Positions 1 to 11,863 are shown, counted from the first letter of the stretch. The stretch is 64,000 bases of DNA from Cyathus striatus (GCA_025738555.1 JAOVFP010000005.1:1302001-1366000); one strand, 5' to 3'. Notes: generated by a model not told the origin, from the letters alone. Program-made: numbers and translations.

Positions 1-572
1 CAAGTCGTGAACGGAACTCTACGTCCACACATGTTCAGATCCTGGTAAGTGTTTCCTACGAGTGTATGATTCGAACATTATGAGCGAGATGCTTACGTTC
101 TACCGAAGGGGTGGCTGGGTGAAATCCGAGAGGAGTTGATCTGGTTCAGAGAGGTGTAAGAGGAGGGGACACAGAGAGATAGCAGTGTGCATTTAAACTC
201 TTCCTGTTCCCAAAACCCTAAGGCTACACCTATGCTGGTTGGAAGCTAGATGACCTCGTGGGCTATACATAGTGAGTGTGTCCAAATTTCAGTTCGTGAG
301 TTGACAAAGAAAAAATTACAACATATAAGGGGACGTCACAAATGTCGCGGTCCGACAGGGCAAAGGGTTAGCGCTTTAGCTTTTAGGGCGTCAGCCAATC
401 AAATTGCTTGAAAGTGAGATCCCGACCCAAATACTAGGTGAAGTGCTTCTTTGTTACCAAATTACTCAGTAATCGGATCAATCCCAGTTGCACATTATAC
501 AAGCATGATAAGTACGCATGGTATATAATGATGAGGATAAACAGTTTAATCGTGTTTGGCCCAATCGAAGAA
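1..572. other. Upstream flank without a recognised gene
   Basis: I see no recognisable coding sequence here. The reading frame of the downstream acyltransferase is open back to 438, but the extra N-terminal residues do not look like the family, so this stretch is more likely promoter and 5' leader. A splice-like GTAAGTG follows position 43 and could belong to a gene outside the window. Confidence 0.4.
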
Positions 573-1860
573 ATGTCCCTTGCCATCTCTCTCCCAGCGC
601 TCATCGTCGATATTCTCCGTATAATATCATACACCATCAAACCATCCCGATACCAGTGGCTTCTCCTCCCCCCTATATTTGCCCTCTCGCTATACGAAAT
701 CACACAATTCACTCCTGCAACACCCCTAGATGACATTCGCACCATTTGCGGTCTTGGATGTCTAGCTGCCTTCAGGATACTTATCGCAATGCAGTGCATT
801 CTCCTCCTGGACGTTCAGAAAGACTTACGGCGTAAGAAAGATGAGAAATTGGAGACAAACATCTCTGAGGCCAGCCTGAAAGAGCGTTTTAAATGGGCTC
901 TAGACCTCTTCTTCAGCATACGCGGAGTCGGATGGACACACGAACCTACGTCTCGTCTTCGCTGGATCCCATCGCAAGTATCGGCTTCGAAATTTAAATT
1001 CATCAAGCATCAGCTTTGGCGCATCGCGATTTTCTCGTTTTTATGTGAATTATTCAAATTGCACTCGGCACTAAATCCATATCTGCATCGCGGTGGGCCA
1101 TCGTTCTATGAGGCTTCCTGGGGATGGCGTATGACAATCCTGCCCACGCAAATTACTACGTATGTGGGTTTGAGCCTGTCACAGGCAATTCTCAGTGTGG
1201 TATTCGTTGTTCTTGGGGTTAGTAACCCGGGTGACTGGCCTACTCTTCATGGAAGCTGGAAGGATGCTTATACAGTTCGTCGGTTTTGGGGGTGAGCACG
1301 TTTCAATTTATTATAAATTGTGACACAGCGTTGAGTTGTACTTTCAGACATTCATGGCACCAGATGTTTAGACATGTAAGATATTGTCTGGTACTCGACG
1401 GTTTCACTCACAACACTGTATTTTACAGATGTTCCAAACATACGGCAAATTTGTATCTGGAAAACTCTTGGGTCTTCCCTCGAACAATTCAGTAACCACT
1501 TACGTAGAACTATATACCGCATTTATCTTATCCGGTATCATACATGCTGCGGGAGACTACAGATTATTTGGCTCACTGGACAAAAGCGGCTCGATGCGAT
1601 TCTTCTTCGTCCAAGCGGTCATAATTACAGTTGAAGATGGTGTCTGTTGGATTGGGAAATGTCTCGGAGTACGGAAGACGACATGGTGGTTACAGTATTT
1701 GGGCTACGCTTGGGTAACGTTTTGGTTCACTTGGACGTTACCTATCTGGATGGAACCACTAGTGCGTATGGGAATCGCGGAGTTCTCGCTAGAGGAAACT
1801 ACTCTGATGGGGCCGTATAATTACTTGATGGACACATTTACCAGTCTTGTTCCGCTGTAG
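573..1860 (+). CDS. Wax-synthase-like membrane O-acyltransferase
   Basis: This encodes a multi-pass membrane acyltransferase of the fungal wax-synthase-like group, which transfers acyl groups to hydroxyl acceptors such as fatty alcohols or terpenoids. The true acceptor cannot be read from sequence. I place exons at 573-1291, 1348-1375 and 1429-1860. The introns are GT-AG and 53-56 nt, and the joined frame gives 392 residues. Seen directly: hydrophobic N-terminal helices, then an RFWG...HSWHQMFR block split by intron 1, then a helix with the HAAGD motif around residue 270-285 that carries the presumed catalytic histidine of MBOAT and wax-synthase families, then a helix-rich C-terminus with WVTFWFTW. 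The start at 573 has a good context and is followed by family-like sequence; in-frame ATGs at 438 and 531 are alternatives. Nothing appears broken. Confidence 0.85.
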
Positions 1861-2218
1861 GCTGGTATATGAACAAATATAAATGTCTGCAATTCCTTAT
1901 GCAACAATCACTACTTCCGATCGAACAATCCAAGAATCGTAACATTGATTTACATGCGATATAAGAAGGCACAGGAAGATATGACAGAATATGATTTCAG
2001 TTGTGAGTGACTATGACTATGTCAAAACGGCTTGGCTATTAAATTACGTTAACCACCAAATCATGATTACTACAATAATTGATTACAAGAATGAATCATA
2101 TTTCGCGACCCAATCACAATGCATTCTTGAAGGTTACGCTTCGTAACACTGCAGAAATGATAGATTCTGCAAGATAAAAACATCAGAAATAGAAATATAG
2201 TGGGGAACACAGAGTGTA
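1861..2218. other. Short convergent intergenic spacer
   Basis: AT-rich spacer between the 3' ends of two convergent genes. It probably holds both 3' untranslated regions. I see no further feature. Confidence 0.5.
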
Positions 2219-2767
2219 TTACCATGCTGAATTAACGTCCACCATCTGCACGACAACATGAGCGACTTCATGGAACTTTTTAAACCCACCTCCCTCCATA
2301 ACATTGAAAAAGTCTGCTTGAGAGACATTTTCGGGAATAATTCGGCGAGTGGACCGATCATACTGGTAGAAACAAACGTTCTCTCCAAATGCACATACAG
2401 CGTGTATCGTCGGAACAGCAAAGTCATTTTGGTGTGCTTCAAACATCACCCGCATTTGCGTGTCAGCTTCCTTGTGTTTTGATTCGTTACCGAGGTCTTC
2501 AGCATCTATTATACTGAGGAAGAAAAGATTTTTGTGCTTGGATTCAATCGAATCATTGTCCGGAAGATGTACAACGAGTGAAGGGTGGGGTACATCGAGA
2601 TCCTCTGAGGCAAGGTATGTCTGAGTCCGCACTACTGCAGATTCCATTTTGGACTTGAATGCGTCGCTTAATAGGTAGAAGTATATCGTCTCGAAGTCCG
2701 TGAAACTCGATCGTTCAAACGTTTTCAACATAGCTAGGAAATTGGAATTTCCAATAGTTGAAGACAT
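2219..2767 (-). CDS. Uncharacterised 182-residue protein
   Basis: A single-exon frame of 182 residues reads from ATG at 2767 to a stop at 2219. The composition is soluble, with no signal peptide or membrane segment. I recognise no catalytic motif. The central part, around residues 85-150, has charged segments followed by a hydrophobic block ending in CFYQYD, which resembles a fold seen in unnamed Agaricomycete proteins; that is only an impression. An upstream in-frame ATG at 2800 exists, but a TATATAG-like box at about 2820-2828 lies only some 20 bases above it, so transcription would probably begin too late to include it. I therefore prefer 2767. The gene converges with the acyltransferase gene on its left. 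Confidence 0.5.
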   Translation of the reverse strand: MSSTIGNSNFLAMLKTFERSSFTDFETIYFYLLSDAFKSKMESAVVRTQTYLASEDLDVPHPSLVVHLPDNDSIESKHKNLFFLSIIDAEDLGNESKHKEADTQMRVMFEAHQNDFAVPTIHAVCAFGENVCFYQYDRSTRRIIPENVSQADFFNVMEGGGFKKFHEVAHVVVQMVDVNSAW

Positions 2768-2800
2768 GATGATGTGAGTTAAAGTGGATAGGTACCGCAA

Positions 2801-3420
2801 TGCAACCGGTTAAAAGTATCTATATAAGTAATGTATTCAATTTGTTTACTCAATAATAATAAAATTAGGCCGGCAAGCGGCAATGCCCACTCCCCCCCAG
2901 ATTTTGTTTAGATTCACCGTGACTCAAGCTCATTTAGATACACTTTTGATACATTTTGCGGAATTATAACTACTATTCCAATTTAAATGCTCCTATCGCA
3001 TGCGGAGGAGTCGAGTGCGCTAGCGGGAAGGCAGATTTTCGTCTACAACGGCTAAGATACTCGAGATTGCATTGGTAATTATTATACCTATTATCAGTCA
3101 ATATGAATTACACTAAATCAATTCTCAGATTGTTCTGCGAAACAAGGACAGCTCGCAAGGTCCTGTCATGAAGTAACGACTAAGGTCATTGAGCGCACTG
3201 TCGCATCTCAAGATACAAACTTGCTAGAAGATATTGTTGAGCTTCAAGAGTATGTTATATTGTTTCTAATTTTTCTTGCTTATACTAACTTTACCCATGA
3301 TTTTAAACGATATACGATCAACGATAAAGAAATATACCAAGGGGATATAACTCAGTGCCAGAAGAGAATGCAAGTGCATGTAGGCTGAGTCTGAAACTGG
3401 CTCAAGTGGACATTACTTAA
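2801..3420. other. Intergenic region with one copy of a short dispersed motif
   Basis: No gene is seen. Positions 2867-2891 hold AGGCCGGCAAGCGGCAATGC followed by CCACT, one of five related copies in the window; the others are near 45.6, 47.4 and 50.2-50.3 kb. The rest is AT-rich and unremarkable. Confidence 0.5.
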
Positions 3421-4480
3421 CTGAGTCGAGAACATTAGTTCCTCCAGTACGGTCCAAGAGAGGATATGACGACGTTGGCGAGGGGGAGGCTGGAAGTTCG
3501 CGGAGGGAAGGAGCCTCGGGGGGCTTAGTAGATGAAACATCAAGACCAAGACGACGACACAAGGGGACATCTCCTCTCGCCTCTCCCTCATCCCAGCACG
3601 TTAGCGATATCAGCCTCCTGGTACCCATAACCCTAGCCTGTCCGATCCCACTCCATCCCTGCCAGGCTGCCACTAATTACCCATTCAGACTTGAAAGCCT
3701 CTGCGTCCACAGTCCTGTCGCTCATGTTTTCTATTTTGGCGATGACGATTGTGGGAGGAGATGGCGATGGTTGGTGTACATTGTGAAGATATTGAGAGCC
3801 TTGTCATTGCCTTGACGCAGGGGAGGAGGGAGGGGGAGGTGAGCTCGACGACGAAGTGTTAACACCGTTATTGCAAATGGGACAGGTGTCGTCATCGTCG
3901 TGACGAAGGGAGGAGAGAGGGAGGAGGAGAGAGGGAGGAAGAGAGTGGATGACGTGGTGTCGACACCATGCTCGCTAGAGGACGAAGTTTTGTCATCGTG
4001 ATGTGGGGGAGGGGAGGGGGGGGGCTGGGTGACGCCGTTATTGCCAGCAACAAGGTTGTCGTCGCGACGCAGGGGAGGAGAGAGGAGGGCCTGTCGTGGG
4101 TGATACATATTGACATGATGAGCCAGTGGTGGTGGGAGGAAGCGGTGGACATGGCTACAATGCCGTTGTAATGGGACGAGAGGAGAATGTGAAATGAAGA
4201 GAAGGGAGGCAGTGGAGACAGTTGGATAAAAGAGGCCGTGGCCGTCTACGAGGTGTGATGAAGCTATAGAGCTGTAGAGTTGTGACGTAGCAGGGAATGT
4301 CGAGAGGAGCATAGAGAGGCTTACCTGCCATTGATGCATGTGTTGAGAGCATGGCGACGACAACTTGAGGTAGAGAAAGTTGAGGTAGGCTCCGTCGAGG
4401 ATGAGGACTTTGCTAGGAGTGGATTTATTATGTAAGGTGAGAAGAGGAAATCGGGGCATAAAGGGGACAGCTGATTCCAA
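3420..4480. repeat. Purine-rich low-complexity tract (GGGGAGGA/GACGACG)
   Basis: The plus strand is strongly G+A biased, with degenerate internal repetition: a block of GGGGAGGAGGGAG followed by GACGACG and ACCGTTATTGC recurs near 3820, 3900, 4010 and 4070. Long minus-strand frames here translate to Pro/Ser/His/Thr-rich low-complexity sequence. They are best explained by base composition, since I see no splice structure or recognisable domain. I treat the tract as non-coding repetitive DNA. Confidence 0.55.
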
Positions 4481-5746
4481 TACATATCGTAATTTCTTTG
4501 CCTTGAGTAAGGGTGCCGGCTATGCACATACCCGGCACCCGACGTCCAGCTGAGCGAGGTCTCGGCTATGAGTGTTCCTCTTTCTCTCGTCGACCACCGT
4601 CAGCACACACACTCGCTCTTGCGCTCTTCTTTCTGCATCGTTCCAAGCTTATTTTATTTTATATCCCTCCCTCCCTAATCCCCAGCTTCGTAATGGACCT
4701 AGTAGATGTCTTGAGAGGACCTTTGCTTCGTATATCAGGGCTTATAGTTTAGCTTAGTTTGCAAACTCATGGATAGTAAATTTTTTTGTAGTTGAATTGT
4801 GAACGTCTTAATCGTTAATGGAATTGGTAGATTTACTAATCTACGGATTACTTGGTCTCTACGTGATTTCGGGAAAATCGCGGAGCAGTTCCCACCCGCC
4901 CAGCGGCTCGACTGCTCTGCGTCCGTTTGAGCTTGCTCAAACCCAACCCAACCTTTCTAGCCTGTTATTGCGTAGAGACCGTCGACGAGGCTGGATTATC
5001 ATTTGAGAGATTTCTGGTGGTTTTGAACATGTGATACTGTAAAGGTACGCTTGCCCCTGTGGTCATATATGTATACGATCATTCTGACATTCTGTAATTT
5101 CAACTCTATATAAAATTCTATCCATGTATGTATTACATCATATATGCTAGACGTACATTGTGATCTGACGCCAGCTGATCGGGCCGGTGATAAATCGATA
5201 ACATCCAACGTCCTACTTAGCAGTCGTGCCGAACTGGCACTCCAATCATCAGTGTCACTCCTCACTTACTGTCCGTCTCCTCCCAAATCCTGGCCACCGA
5301 GTTCCTACCAACTACCTACCAATGTCTCAAGTGTGCACCAGGAACCATTTTAAACCTTTAAAACGACTTAGCAGACACCCACAATCTAAAATTACCTCAA
5401 TTGGCTACCCAAGTATCATCCTTATTCTTCCTGTTTCAATTTCACTTGAAACTTACTATATTATGTAGTTGCTATAATTCTGAGATTTCAGAATGCGACC
5501 ATGTAAACTCATAGTTTTTTTCTACCATCATAGCGCTAGAATGCCATTTTCCTCCTCATGACCATCTTCGAATGTGACTCCATTCCCCTCGTCTCTATAA
5601 CAACCCTCGCTCTTCGACGAATGGCACGACGACGATCATTGGTATCTCGTGCTGGCCCATCGATGCCAGTACAATTTTGAGACTCGACGGAAGTGATGAT
5701 TGAGTGATTTACCGTGGTGATAAGATCGAAACTAATTTCAATGCTG
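4481..5746. other. Intergenic region without supported genes
   Basis: Several overlapping frames of 60-90 codons occur on both strands, but none carries a recognisable domain, splice structure or signal peptide. Nothing further is supported. Confidence 0.4.
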
Positions 5747-6454
5747 TCAGAAATTTTCAAGGGTCACAAGTGATTTCTGACCATACTTTGTGGCAACAGT
5801 GTCATCCTCCCCTCCCTCTTCATCGTCATCATTTTCATTTTCAATATCGGGATAATCCGCATCGATGTTTTCGAATAGATCATCCATGCCCTGCAAATCC
5901 TATGCATCCCCGTATCACTATGCTTTTATCGAAAACATTCGGAGCGGAACATACCCAGACAATAACAACCCCCTTATCGCTAGTTTTAGAGAACGACTTC
6001 ATCAAGTCCCCAACACAATCATCGTTACTCTCTTCTCCAGCTCCACTATGTTTTCGTTTAGAACAGACGGTATATAATAGAAAGAAGACATACCAAGATG
6101 TATCAACTTCCAATCCAAGATAATTGGCAAGAGGTGTAGCAGTATCCACAGTTTGACTACACAAGCCGCTGTCCTTATCCGGCAGACAAGATATGATCTT
6201 TCCTATATTCTTATCCTTGAAAATCTACCCCAGAAGAAACTTAATTTCCATTGAAAAGTATATAAACGTGGAAGAGGATGACTTACGGGTGGGATACATT
6301 TCTCTGCACGTTGCTTTCCAATAGGCGTAAAACCAGGACGATTCAAAGACGGAGCCTCGGCGTTAGAGATTATATATATGGGGTTGGAAATGCACATGCA
6401 TTGCACAACCAAAAGTAAAAGAGGGACGATAGTTGAATTTAAAGAATGTGTCAT
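5747..6454 (-). CDS. Small secreted cysteine-containing protein
   Basis: I infer four exons at 6454-6287, 6215-6094, 6045-5955 and 5890-5747. All three introns are GT-AG, 48-71 nt long, and keep one frame of 174 residues. The N-terminus is a clear signal peptide: MTHSL, then a hydrophobic run of about 15 residues rich in Val and Leu. The mature part has spaced cysteines (CIPP, SCLPDKDSGLC, DTSCGAG, DDCVGD) and ends in a strongly acidic Asp/Glu tail. I do not recognise a family; the spacing is not that of hydrophobins or cerato-platanins. The ATG at 6454 is preferred because it starts the signal peptide; an in-frame ATG lies at 6481. A TATATA box at about 6533-6538 sits some 80 bases upstream. 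The mariner-type element begins only about 200 bases upstream of the start. Confidence 0.6.
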
Positions 6455-6532
6455 AGTTGGGAACTTGTTATGGTAATGCAAGAGTAGTAGTACTGCGGAG
6501 GAAATACGGTGGGCATTGAGAAATGCGCTGGT

Positions 6533-6538
6533 TATATA
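6533..6538 (-). promoter_or_regulatory. Putative TATA box of the secreted-protein gene
   Basis: The minus strand reads GATATATAACC about 80 bases before the preferred ATG at 6454, a plausible distance for a basidiomycete TATA box. This is positional inference only. Confidence 0.35.
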
Positions 6539-6653
6539 TCAACCTGGCACTGTGTCTGGGAATAGGAGGGAGATTGTGCTTGGATTGTGCTGTAAGATAC
6601 GTAAGTACTTAGGGATGATAAGAATCAAATAAGAAGACGCATTGGCGACGGTA

Positions 6654-6680
6654 CAGTTGGGGTCACACAAACACCACCAA
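6654..6680 (+). repeat. Left terminal inverted repeat of the mariner-type element
   Basis: Begins CAGTTGGGGTCAC right after the TA at 6652-6653. It matches the reverse complement of 9655-9681 at 25 of 27 positions. Confidence 0.92.
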
Positions 6681-6842
6681 TTTTAATATCTCAACAACGC
6701 GAATTTTTTGGGACAAACTAATTACAGATTTGGATTCAGAAGCCTCAAATACATCAAAAAACACTGTTTTCATAAAGTTCCCACGATAAAATAGGGTGGC
6801 CAAAATTTTTGGCAAAAAAAATGACATGTTACAGGGTCCAAT

Positions 6843-9372
6843 TCAATTCAAAAGTGATTCAATCGCATACATGGCACGGTTTGACACTTGATGGTGTTGG
6901 CGCTGTTTCCGAACAGCCCATTCTGCTGCTTCTCCTGTCAATCCATGTCAGTATGCACTCATAAATCGCCAAGTATGATTGATGAATTGTTGAATTACTT
7001 CCAGTGGACATGCATCAAGATATTTGACCACTGAATTCTTTGCATGTTGAAATGTTCATTTTTCTTCACGGTAACGATATTTTACCCATCCCCAATACTA
7101 AAAGGTGTATTAGAAATATTATGATATTGTAGATAAATAGCACTTACCATTTCTATTGGGTTAAGTTCACAATGAAATTTTGGCAAGAACATACATATAT
7201 GTCCAGCCTCTGTAATCATTATTTCAAGCATAGACTTCTGATCAATAAAGTCATCCTGTTGGCTAAGCAATCGTGCCATACAGTAGTTTTGACTTTCAAA
7301 AGGACAGACTGGAGAGCACTTTGCACGAAGTTTTGAAACATCAAATCCTTGTTCTTCCAAAACAGTTTTAAGTCCTTTTGGTCGACCATCTTCCAATGTC
7401 ATTGTCTGAGGCTTTCCTTGATGTTCAGGAAATGGATTTGTTTCAGGAATGGTTGTATCACATTGAGTACATTGTTTTCCTCCATCACTTTTGTTCATTT
7501 CAAATGCCCTGAGTGCATCTGGAGGAAGTGAAGCATGTGCAGAAGACTGGTCAAAAATAAATAATGCTTTTTTCATGGGGTGAGCTTCCTCAAATATAGA
7601 TATTGCATCTTCCATTTGCTTCAGTAGTTGTGAACAGTCCCACCAAGCATCTCCATTTGCACCAGGAAAAATAATTTTATGAGCATTTCGTTTAATGTCT
7701 CCATTTTCATCTTTTACCACCAATTGACCAGTCTCTGGAGTTATAAAACTTGAGACATGAATAATGTGACCCCTTCCTTTTTGACGAAGTAGAGTTTGTT
7801 TCTTTTCAAGCCTATATTTCCAGGTGTGAGTGAAAGAACTGAATAAATATTCATGAACATACCAAGCCTTAGTTGGTGCATCATTATGATGAAAAGAACT
7901 TTCATCATGAAATATAGGAATTATTTCTTGTTCTCCTTCCTTTAATTGAGGCTCAACTTGAGTTAATTCAGGGCCTTCATAATGTGCCATTCGTTGTTCA
8001 TATTCTTCCATCTCAGGTAGATATTTGTTGTCTCTGTACTTTTCCACATCTGGTCATGAATGACCATCTTTGTAAACACCTTTTTTCACTGTAGAGTGAC
8101 GCCAGCCCAACTCATGTAGCCAGCAATGAACAGTTCGTATGCTAATTGGCTTAGCTCGTGTAATACTGAGATCAGGAAAGATCTGTTTATTGATTGCCTT
8201 TTGAAAATTTTTAGGGGATACAGTGCCAGGCTTCTGACTGCGAAGATAATTCAGTGATAGCAATTTAACATTTTCATCACTGAGATATGAATGTGCATTT
8301 TTTCTTCCACCTCGTTTCTCTTCTGGAAGCTGCTCAAATATCTGATAGTGCCTTGCTAGTGACCGGACCTGTTGTGCAAACCATGTTTGTCCTTTTCCAA
8401 CTTGCCACAATTTAGCAATAGATTCACTTGCTTCCATGCAAGTCATACCATTCAGACGAGCAGTGGCAAAATTTGATAGAATCATAAGCTGATTCATTTT
8501 TGAAAGTGGGAGGGTCTTCTTGTGACGCTTTAAATCATTCTGAATCTGTGTGCGAAGCAACTCCCAGCCCTTTATATCAGCATCTGCAGATTGCAGATTT
8601 ATTTCCAGCTCTTCATCCAAGAGTTCATCTTCACTGGCAGTGGTATCAGGAACATTTGATAATGGATTCTGTGGTGTATTTGATGAAGATTCTCTAGACT
8701 CTTGAATTGGAGAACCAATACTATTCTCAGAATCTATATGCTCTTCTGAGCTGGTACTTGACTCAATATCTGCTGCTGAATGTTTAAGAGTCCCAGAATT
8801 TATCTTGACAAAATTATCAAGTGTTGATTGAGATTTCCAAGCCTTTTTGTAACATCTTTTGGTCTGAGCAGATTTATTCATAATATCCGGCCCCTTCATG
8901 TATGTTGTAGAACATTCTGAATGTTATTTAATTCATTAGATATAGTATTGAGTATTAAAAGAAACTTATTGATACCTTTTTGTTTAAGATTTGAATGTTT
9001 TAGCTTGGGTGGAATCCAGTCTTTATCATTGGGATCATCCTCCAAAGCCATATCAGCTAGTTTTCTGCCAAACTCCTCATCCTCCATATCATCCCAATTA
9101 AACTCTGATATAGCCTCCTCTGAATCTTCACTATCACTCAAATCCTTATCTGAGAGTGAGTCCACAATAATCTCCCCATCATCAGTGTAACAATAGAGCA
9201 TGGAAGGATTTGCTGATGGGGTACTGATAGTGGCACCATCATTGAAATCTTGCTCCAGGGATGACAGAGAGGCAATAGAGGGTGAATTGGAATGCTGAGG
9301 AACAGTATTTTTTCGATTATTGCGGAGTCCAGTAGTGTTACGAGCCTTCTTTTTGGGGCGACCTCTGGCCAT
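6843..9372 (-). pseudogene. DDE transposase with three internal TGA codons
   Basis: The gene starts at 9372 with MARGRPKKK, an AT-hook-like basic start. A first intron at 8917-8975 (59 nt) restores frame into a helix-turn-helix-like region. The catalytic part follows: FHDESSFHH (first Asp), FIFDQSSAH (second Asp) and FLPKFHCELNPIEM (Glu), the DDE triad order of this superfamily. A second intron at 7098-7147 leads to YWGWVKYRYRE and a C-terminal WAVRKQR segment ending at 6843. The frame is continuous except for TGA codons at 8054-8056, 7056-7058 and 6948-6950. From the family I would expect arginine at these places (as in GHERPDV and AYRHGLTG), so each could be a CGA-to-TGA change. No frameshift is needed. 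The protein should be inactive unless the stops are read through. Confidence 0.88.
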
Positions 9373-9654
9373 GGTGGTTAGAGAAAGGGTTTTTTTGGCG
9401 CCTGATGAGGCAATTCGGAGGTCTAATTTTTACGGGATCATATCTAGATCGATGAAAGGAAGCTAAAAATACATTTTCCGAGATTTTATCGATTTTTTTC
9501 GGCCGGTGGCCAAATTTTTGGGTCAAAAAATTAAAAACTCGGAATTTCAAAAATTGGCTCGTGGAAATCGAAAGTACAAGCCAAAACGAAGCTATTCCGA
9601 GGGTTTTCGGAGGTCAGAAGTGATTTGTGGTGTGGGAATAAATCGATTAAAAAG

Positions 9655-9681
9655 TTGGTGGTCTTTGCGTGACCCCAACTG
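9655..9681 (-). repeat. Right terminal inverted repeat of the mariner-type element
   Basis: Reverse complement of the left repeat with two mismatches, followed by TA at 9682-9683. Confidence 0.92.
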
Positions 9682-9683
9682 TA

Positions 9684-10005
9684 GCACAAAGCACCTCCCG
9701 AATTCTCGGAGGCGAGGAACGGCTATTAAATATGTGTTAAACAGAACTTAGAAGCCTACAGAGGCACTACTTAAAGTCGTGAGAATGAAAAGAAGTAAAC
9801 AGGGTTATGCATTTATGTGTGTAAGCCAAGCCCAGGTGGCTTCAAGAGTGTCGAAATTTGTTACATTTCCAAAGCAAATACAAAAGTTGAGAGCGAGGGT
9901 ACTTATAAGCATATCGGGGTTCAAATTATACATCACATTGAACAGACGTCGTACGCGGCGAAGTATCTCCTTCATCAATCTTGTGCATCGTCGACTTCTC
10001 CATGT
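9684..10005. other. Spacer between the mariner-type element and the DUF6534 gene
   Basis: Short frames occur, but nothing is recognisable. It probably includes the 3' end of the minus-strand gene to its right. Confidence 0.4.
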
Positions 10006-11863
10006 TCACTCTGAGCTGAATAGCTTCTGATTTGCTTTGATGCAACGATTTGTTGACACTAGGCTGGCGCTACCAATATTTGGTAAGCGGAAGAACAACA
10101 AGATAAAATTTATAGGTACACGGACCGAAGAGAATCGTCTTCCACCAGGAGATCTTGGGGAACGGAAATCTTCCGGGAATATTACCGGAAGAACACGGTC
10201 GTTCGAGCTTGATGGTTGTGAGCGCGAGGCACCGGTTTGTTTGAGGCTTTTACGGCCATTAAGAGTCGCTATGAATGAGTTGGCGTAAACTGAAAGCATG
10301 TCGTTAATTGAAAGCTTGTACGAAGTACTAAGAAAATAACTTGCGTTTGCTAATGACGAAGTGGAGACCCATAAAGATTAGATTATGTTTCATAGTAAGC
10401 CACTAATGTAAGTGAGATAGTCAATGAAACATCGTCGATTTCATTATGGAATCACGTACACAGATTAATGAAACGAGGGTGGCGGCACTGTTATTGTAAA
10501 GGGCTGAGAACTATATGTACACATTGGCTAAAGCGACAGCTTACCAAGTCAACGATCCACTCTCAAAAGCATAAAGCATAAGAGAGTCGAGAATGCTATT
10601 AAGGCTACAAAGACGTAAAATTAGCACAACAGCGCCATGTGAATCTATTAACGAACCTCGAGTTTTTCTTTTGCTTGCTCTTTAGATAAAAGCAAAGACA
10701 TGCGGTGATCAAGACATCAAGGACTGCTGATAACGCCAAACCCGCAGTAAATGACCACTAACATTAAGGCTCTTAAATTGAAGATGACAGTATTATTAAA
10801 CTTCTTACGGTATACTTGGTCATAAACTCGTGGAGGCTTTTGAGTCTTATCCTTAATTGAATATGTCAGTGAAACTTGGCAACGGGAGTGCATTGAAAAT
10901 TATACATACATCTTATCGGTCGTGACTTGATTGAATACTCTTGTTAGTGGTCCAATGATTGTACATAGAAACGTACGCACGGCAAGCAAATCCTATGAAA
11001 CAATATTAATATGGGATGAGATAGAAATGTGAATTTAGCAACATACCTAAATGAGCGCAAGCAATGATACTCTGAAATTAATTGTTAAAATCGATCTATA
11101 TAAGTATATTCTGTAATTGCTTACCAGTGGAACGGAAACTATATAGTTGTCCTTGCTGACTGTAGTAGGTCAAAAATCGACGTACAGCAATTAGTCAAGA
11201 AGGTCTAAACGTACGCTTATGTATTCTATGGACAAAGAATCTTCAAGCCTGTTAAATTTCCGTACTACAATAAACTCTAATAATTCGCTCACGTGTGTAC
11301 AAGGAATGTGAGGATCGCAGTGAACGCTATGGTGAGCTATGAAGTCCAGATGCTCATTGTTATTAAAGTGAATTACGAAAAGACAGTGACACCCTACTGC
11401 GAGGCTCCTACTCGCATTTAGATAGAAATAAGGGACTTAGGACATATTTACTCACCAGGGAATATCATCAATTATTTCTGGCTTTCCAAAGTTTTCAATG
11501 ACGTAGTACCAAACTGCACAAGTGACGAAGATGATGTGACAAATGTCTATGAGCCTGAAAGGGGTTGAAATCCATAACGACATATGCGTGAGATATCGTA
11601 CCATACAGCGAAAACCTAAACCACTGTGTCAGTGATTCATAAAAAAAGCAGGAGAAATGACATACCAGCATCTTCAGTGGTATACGGTCTTTTGGATAAA
11701 ACTTGAAGTAGGCAAATGTCTGCACAATCGCCACCCCGGTAAATCTACAAAACAATATTGATGTAAAAACGATATAAAATTAAAAATAGAGGTATAAGAC
11801 TCACATTGCAGAGATAATTCCTCCTACAAACAAGGCTCCAAATGTCTTGGGCACATCAATCAT
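10006..11863 (-). CDS. DUF6534-type seven-helix membrane protein, possibly decaying
   Basis: Fragments on the minus strand match, in order, the layout of DUF6534 proteins, an orphan seven-helix family expanded in basidiomycetes with no known ligand or function. The start is MIDVPKTFGALFVGGI at 11863. Next come VAIVQTFAYFKFYPKDRIPLK, ICHIIFVTCAVWYYV, short pieces near 11.1-11.3 kb, DVLITACLCFYLK near 10.7 kb, and finally VYANSFIATLNGRKSL plus a Ser/Pro/Arg-rich cytoplasmic tail to 10006. The first intron joins cleanly. I could not find a consistent frame for several middle exons (for example around 11.65 kb and 11.3 kb), so the gene may be a pseudogene or may use splice sites I missed. The 3' end is the least certain part. 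Confidence 0.6.

Larger units (their letters stand above)
6654..9681 (-). mobile_element. Tc1/mariner-type DNA transposon with TA target duplication
   Basis: A 3,028-bp element is bounded by 27-bp inverted repeats, 6654-6680 and 9655-9681, that begin CAGTTGGGGTCAC and differ at only two positions. Each end is flanked by TA (6652-6653 and 9682-9683), the target duplication typical of the Tc1/mariner superfamily. The interior carries one DDE transposase gene on the minus strand. The ends are nearly intact while the gene has three internal stops, so the copy should be immobile by itself but might be mobilised in trans. It lies in the promoter-side flank of the secreted-protein gene that ends at 5747. 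Confidence 0.92.

Noticed and set aside
3731..4480. 249-codon minus-strand frame
   Set aside because: Low-complexity Pro/Ser/His product in a purine-rich tract, with overlapping long frames on other phases; no domain or splice signals.
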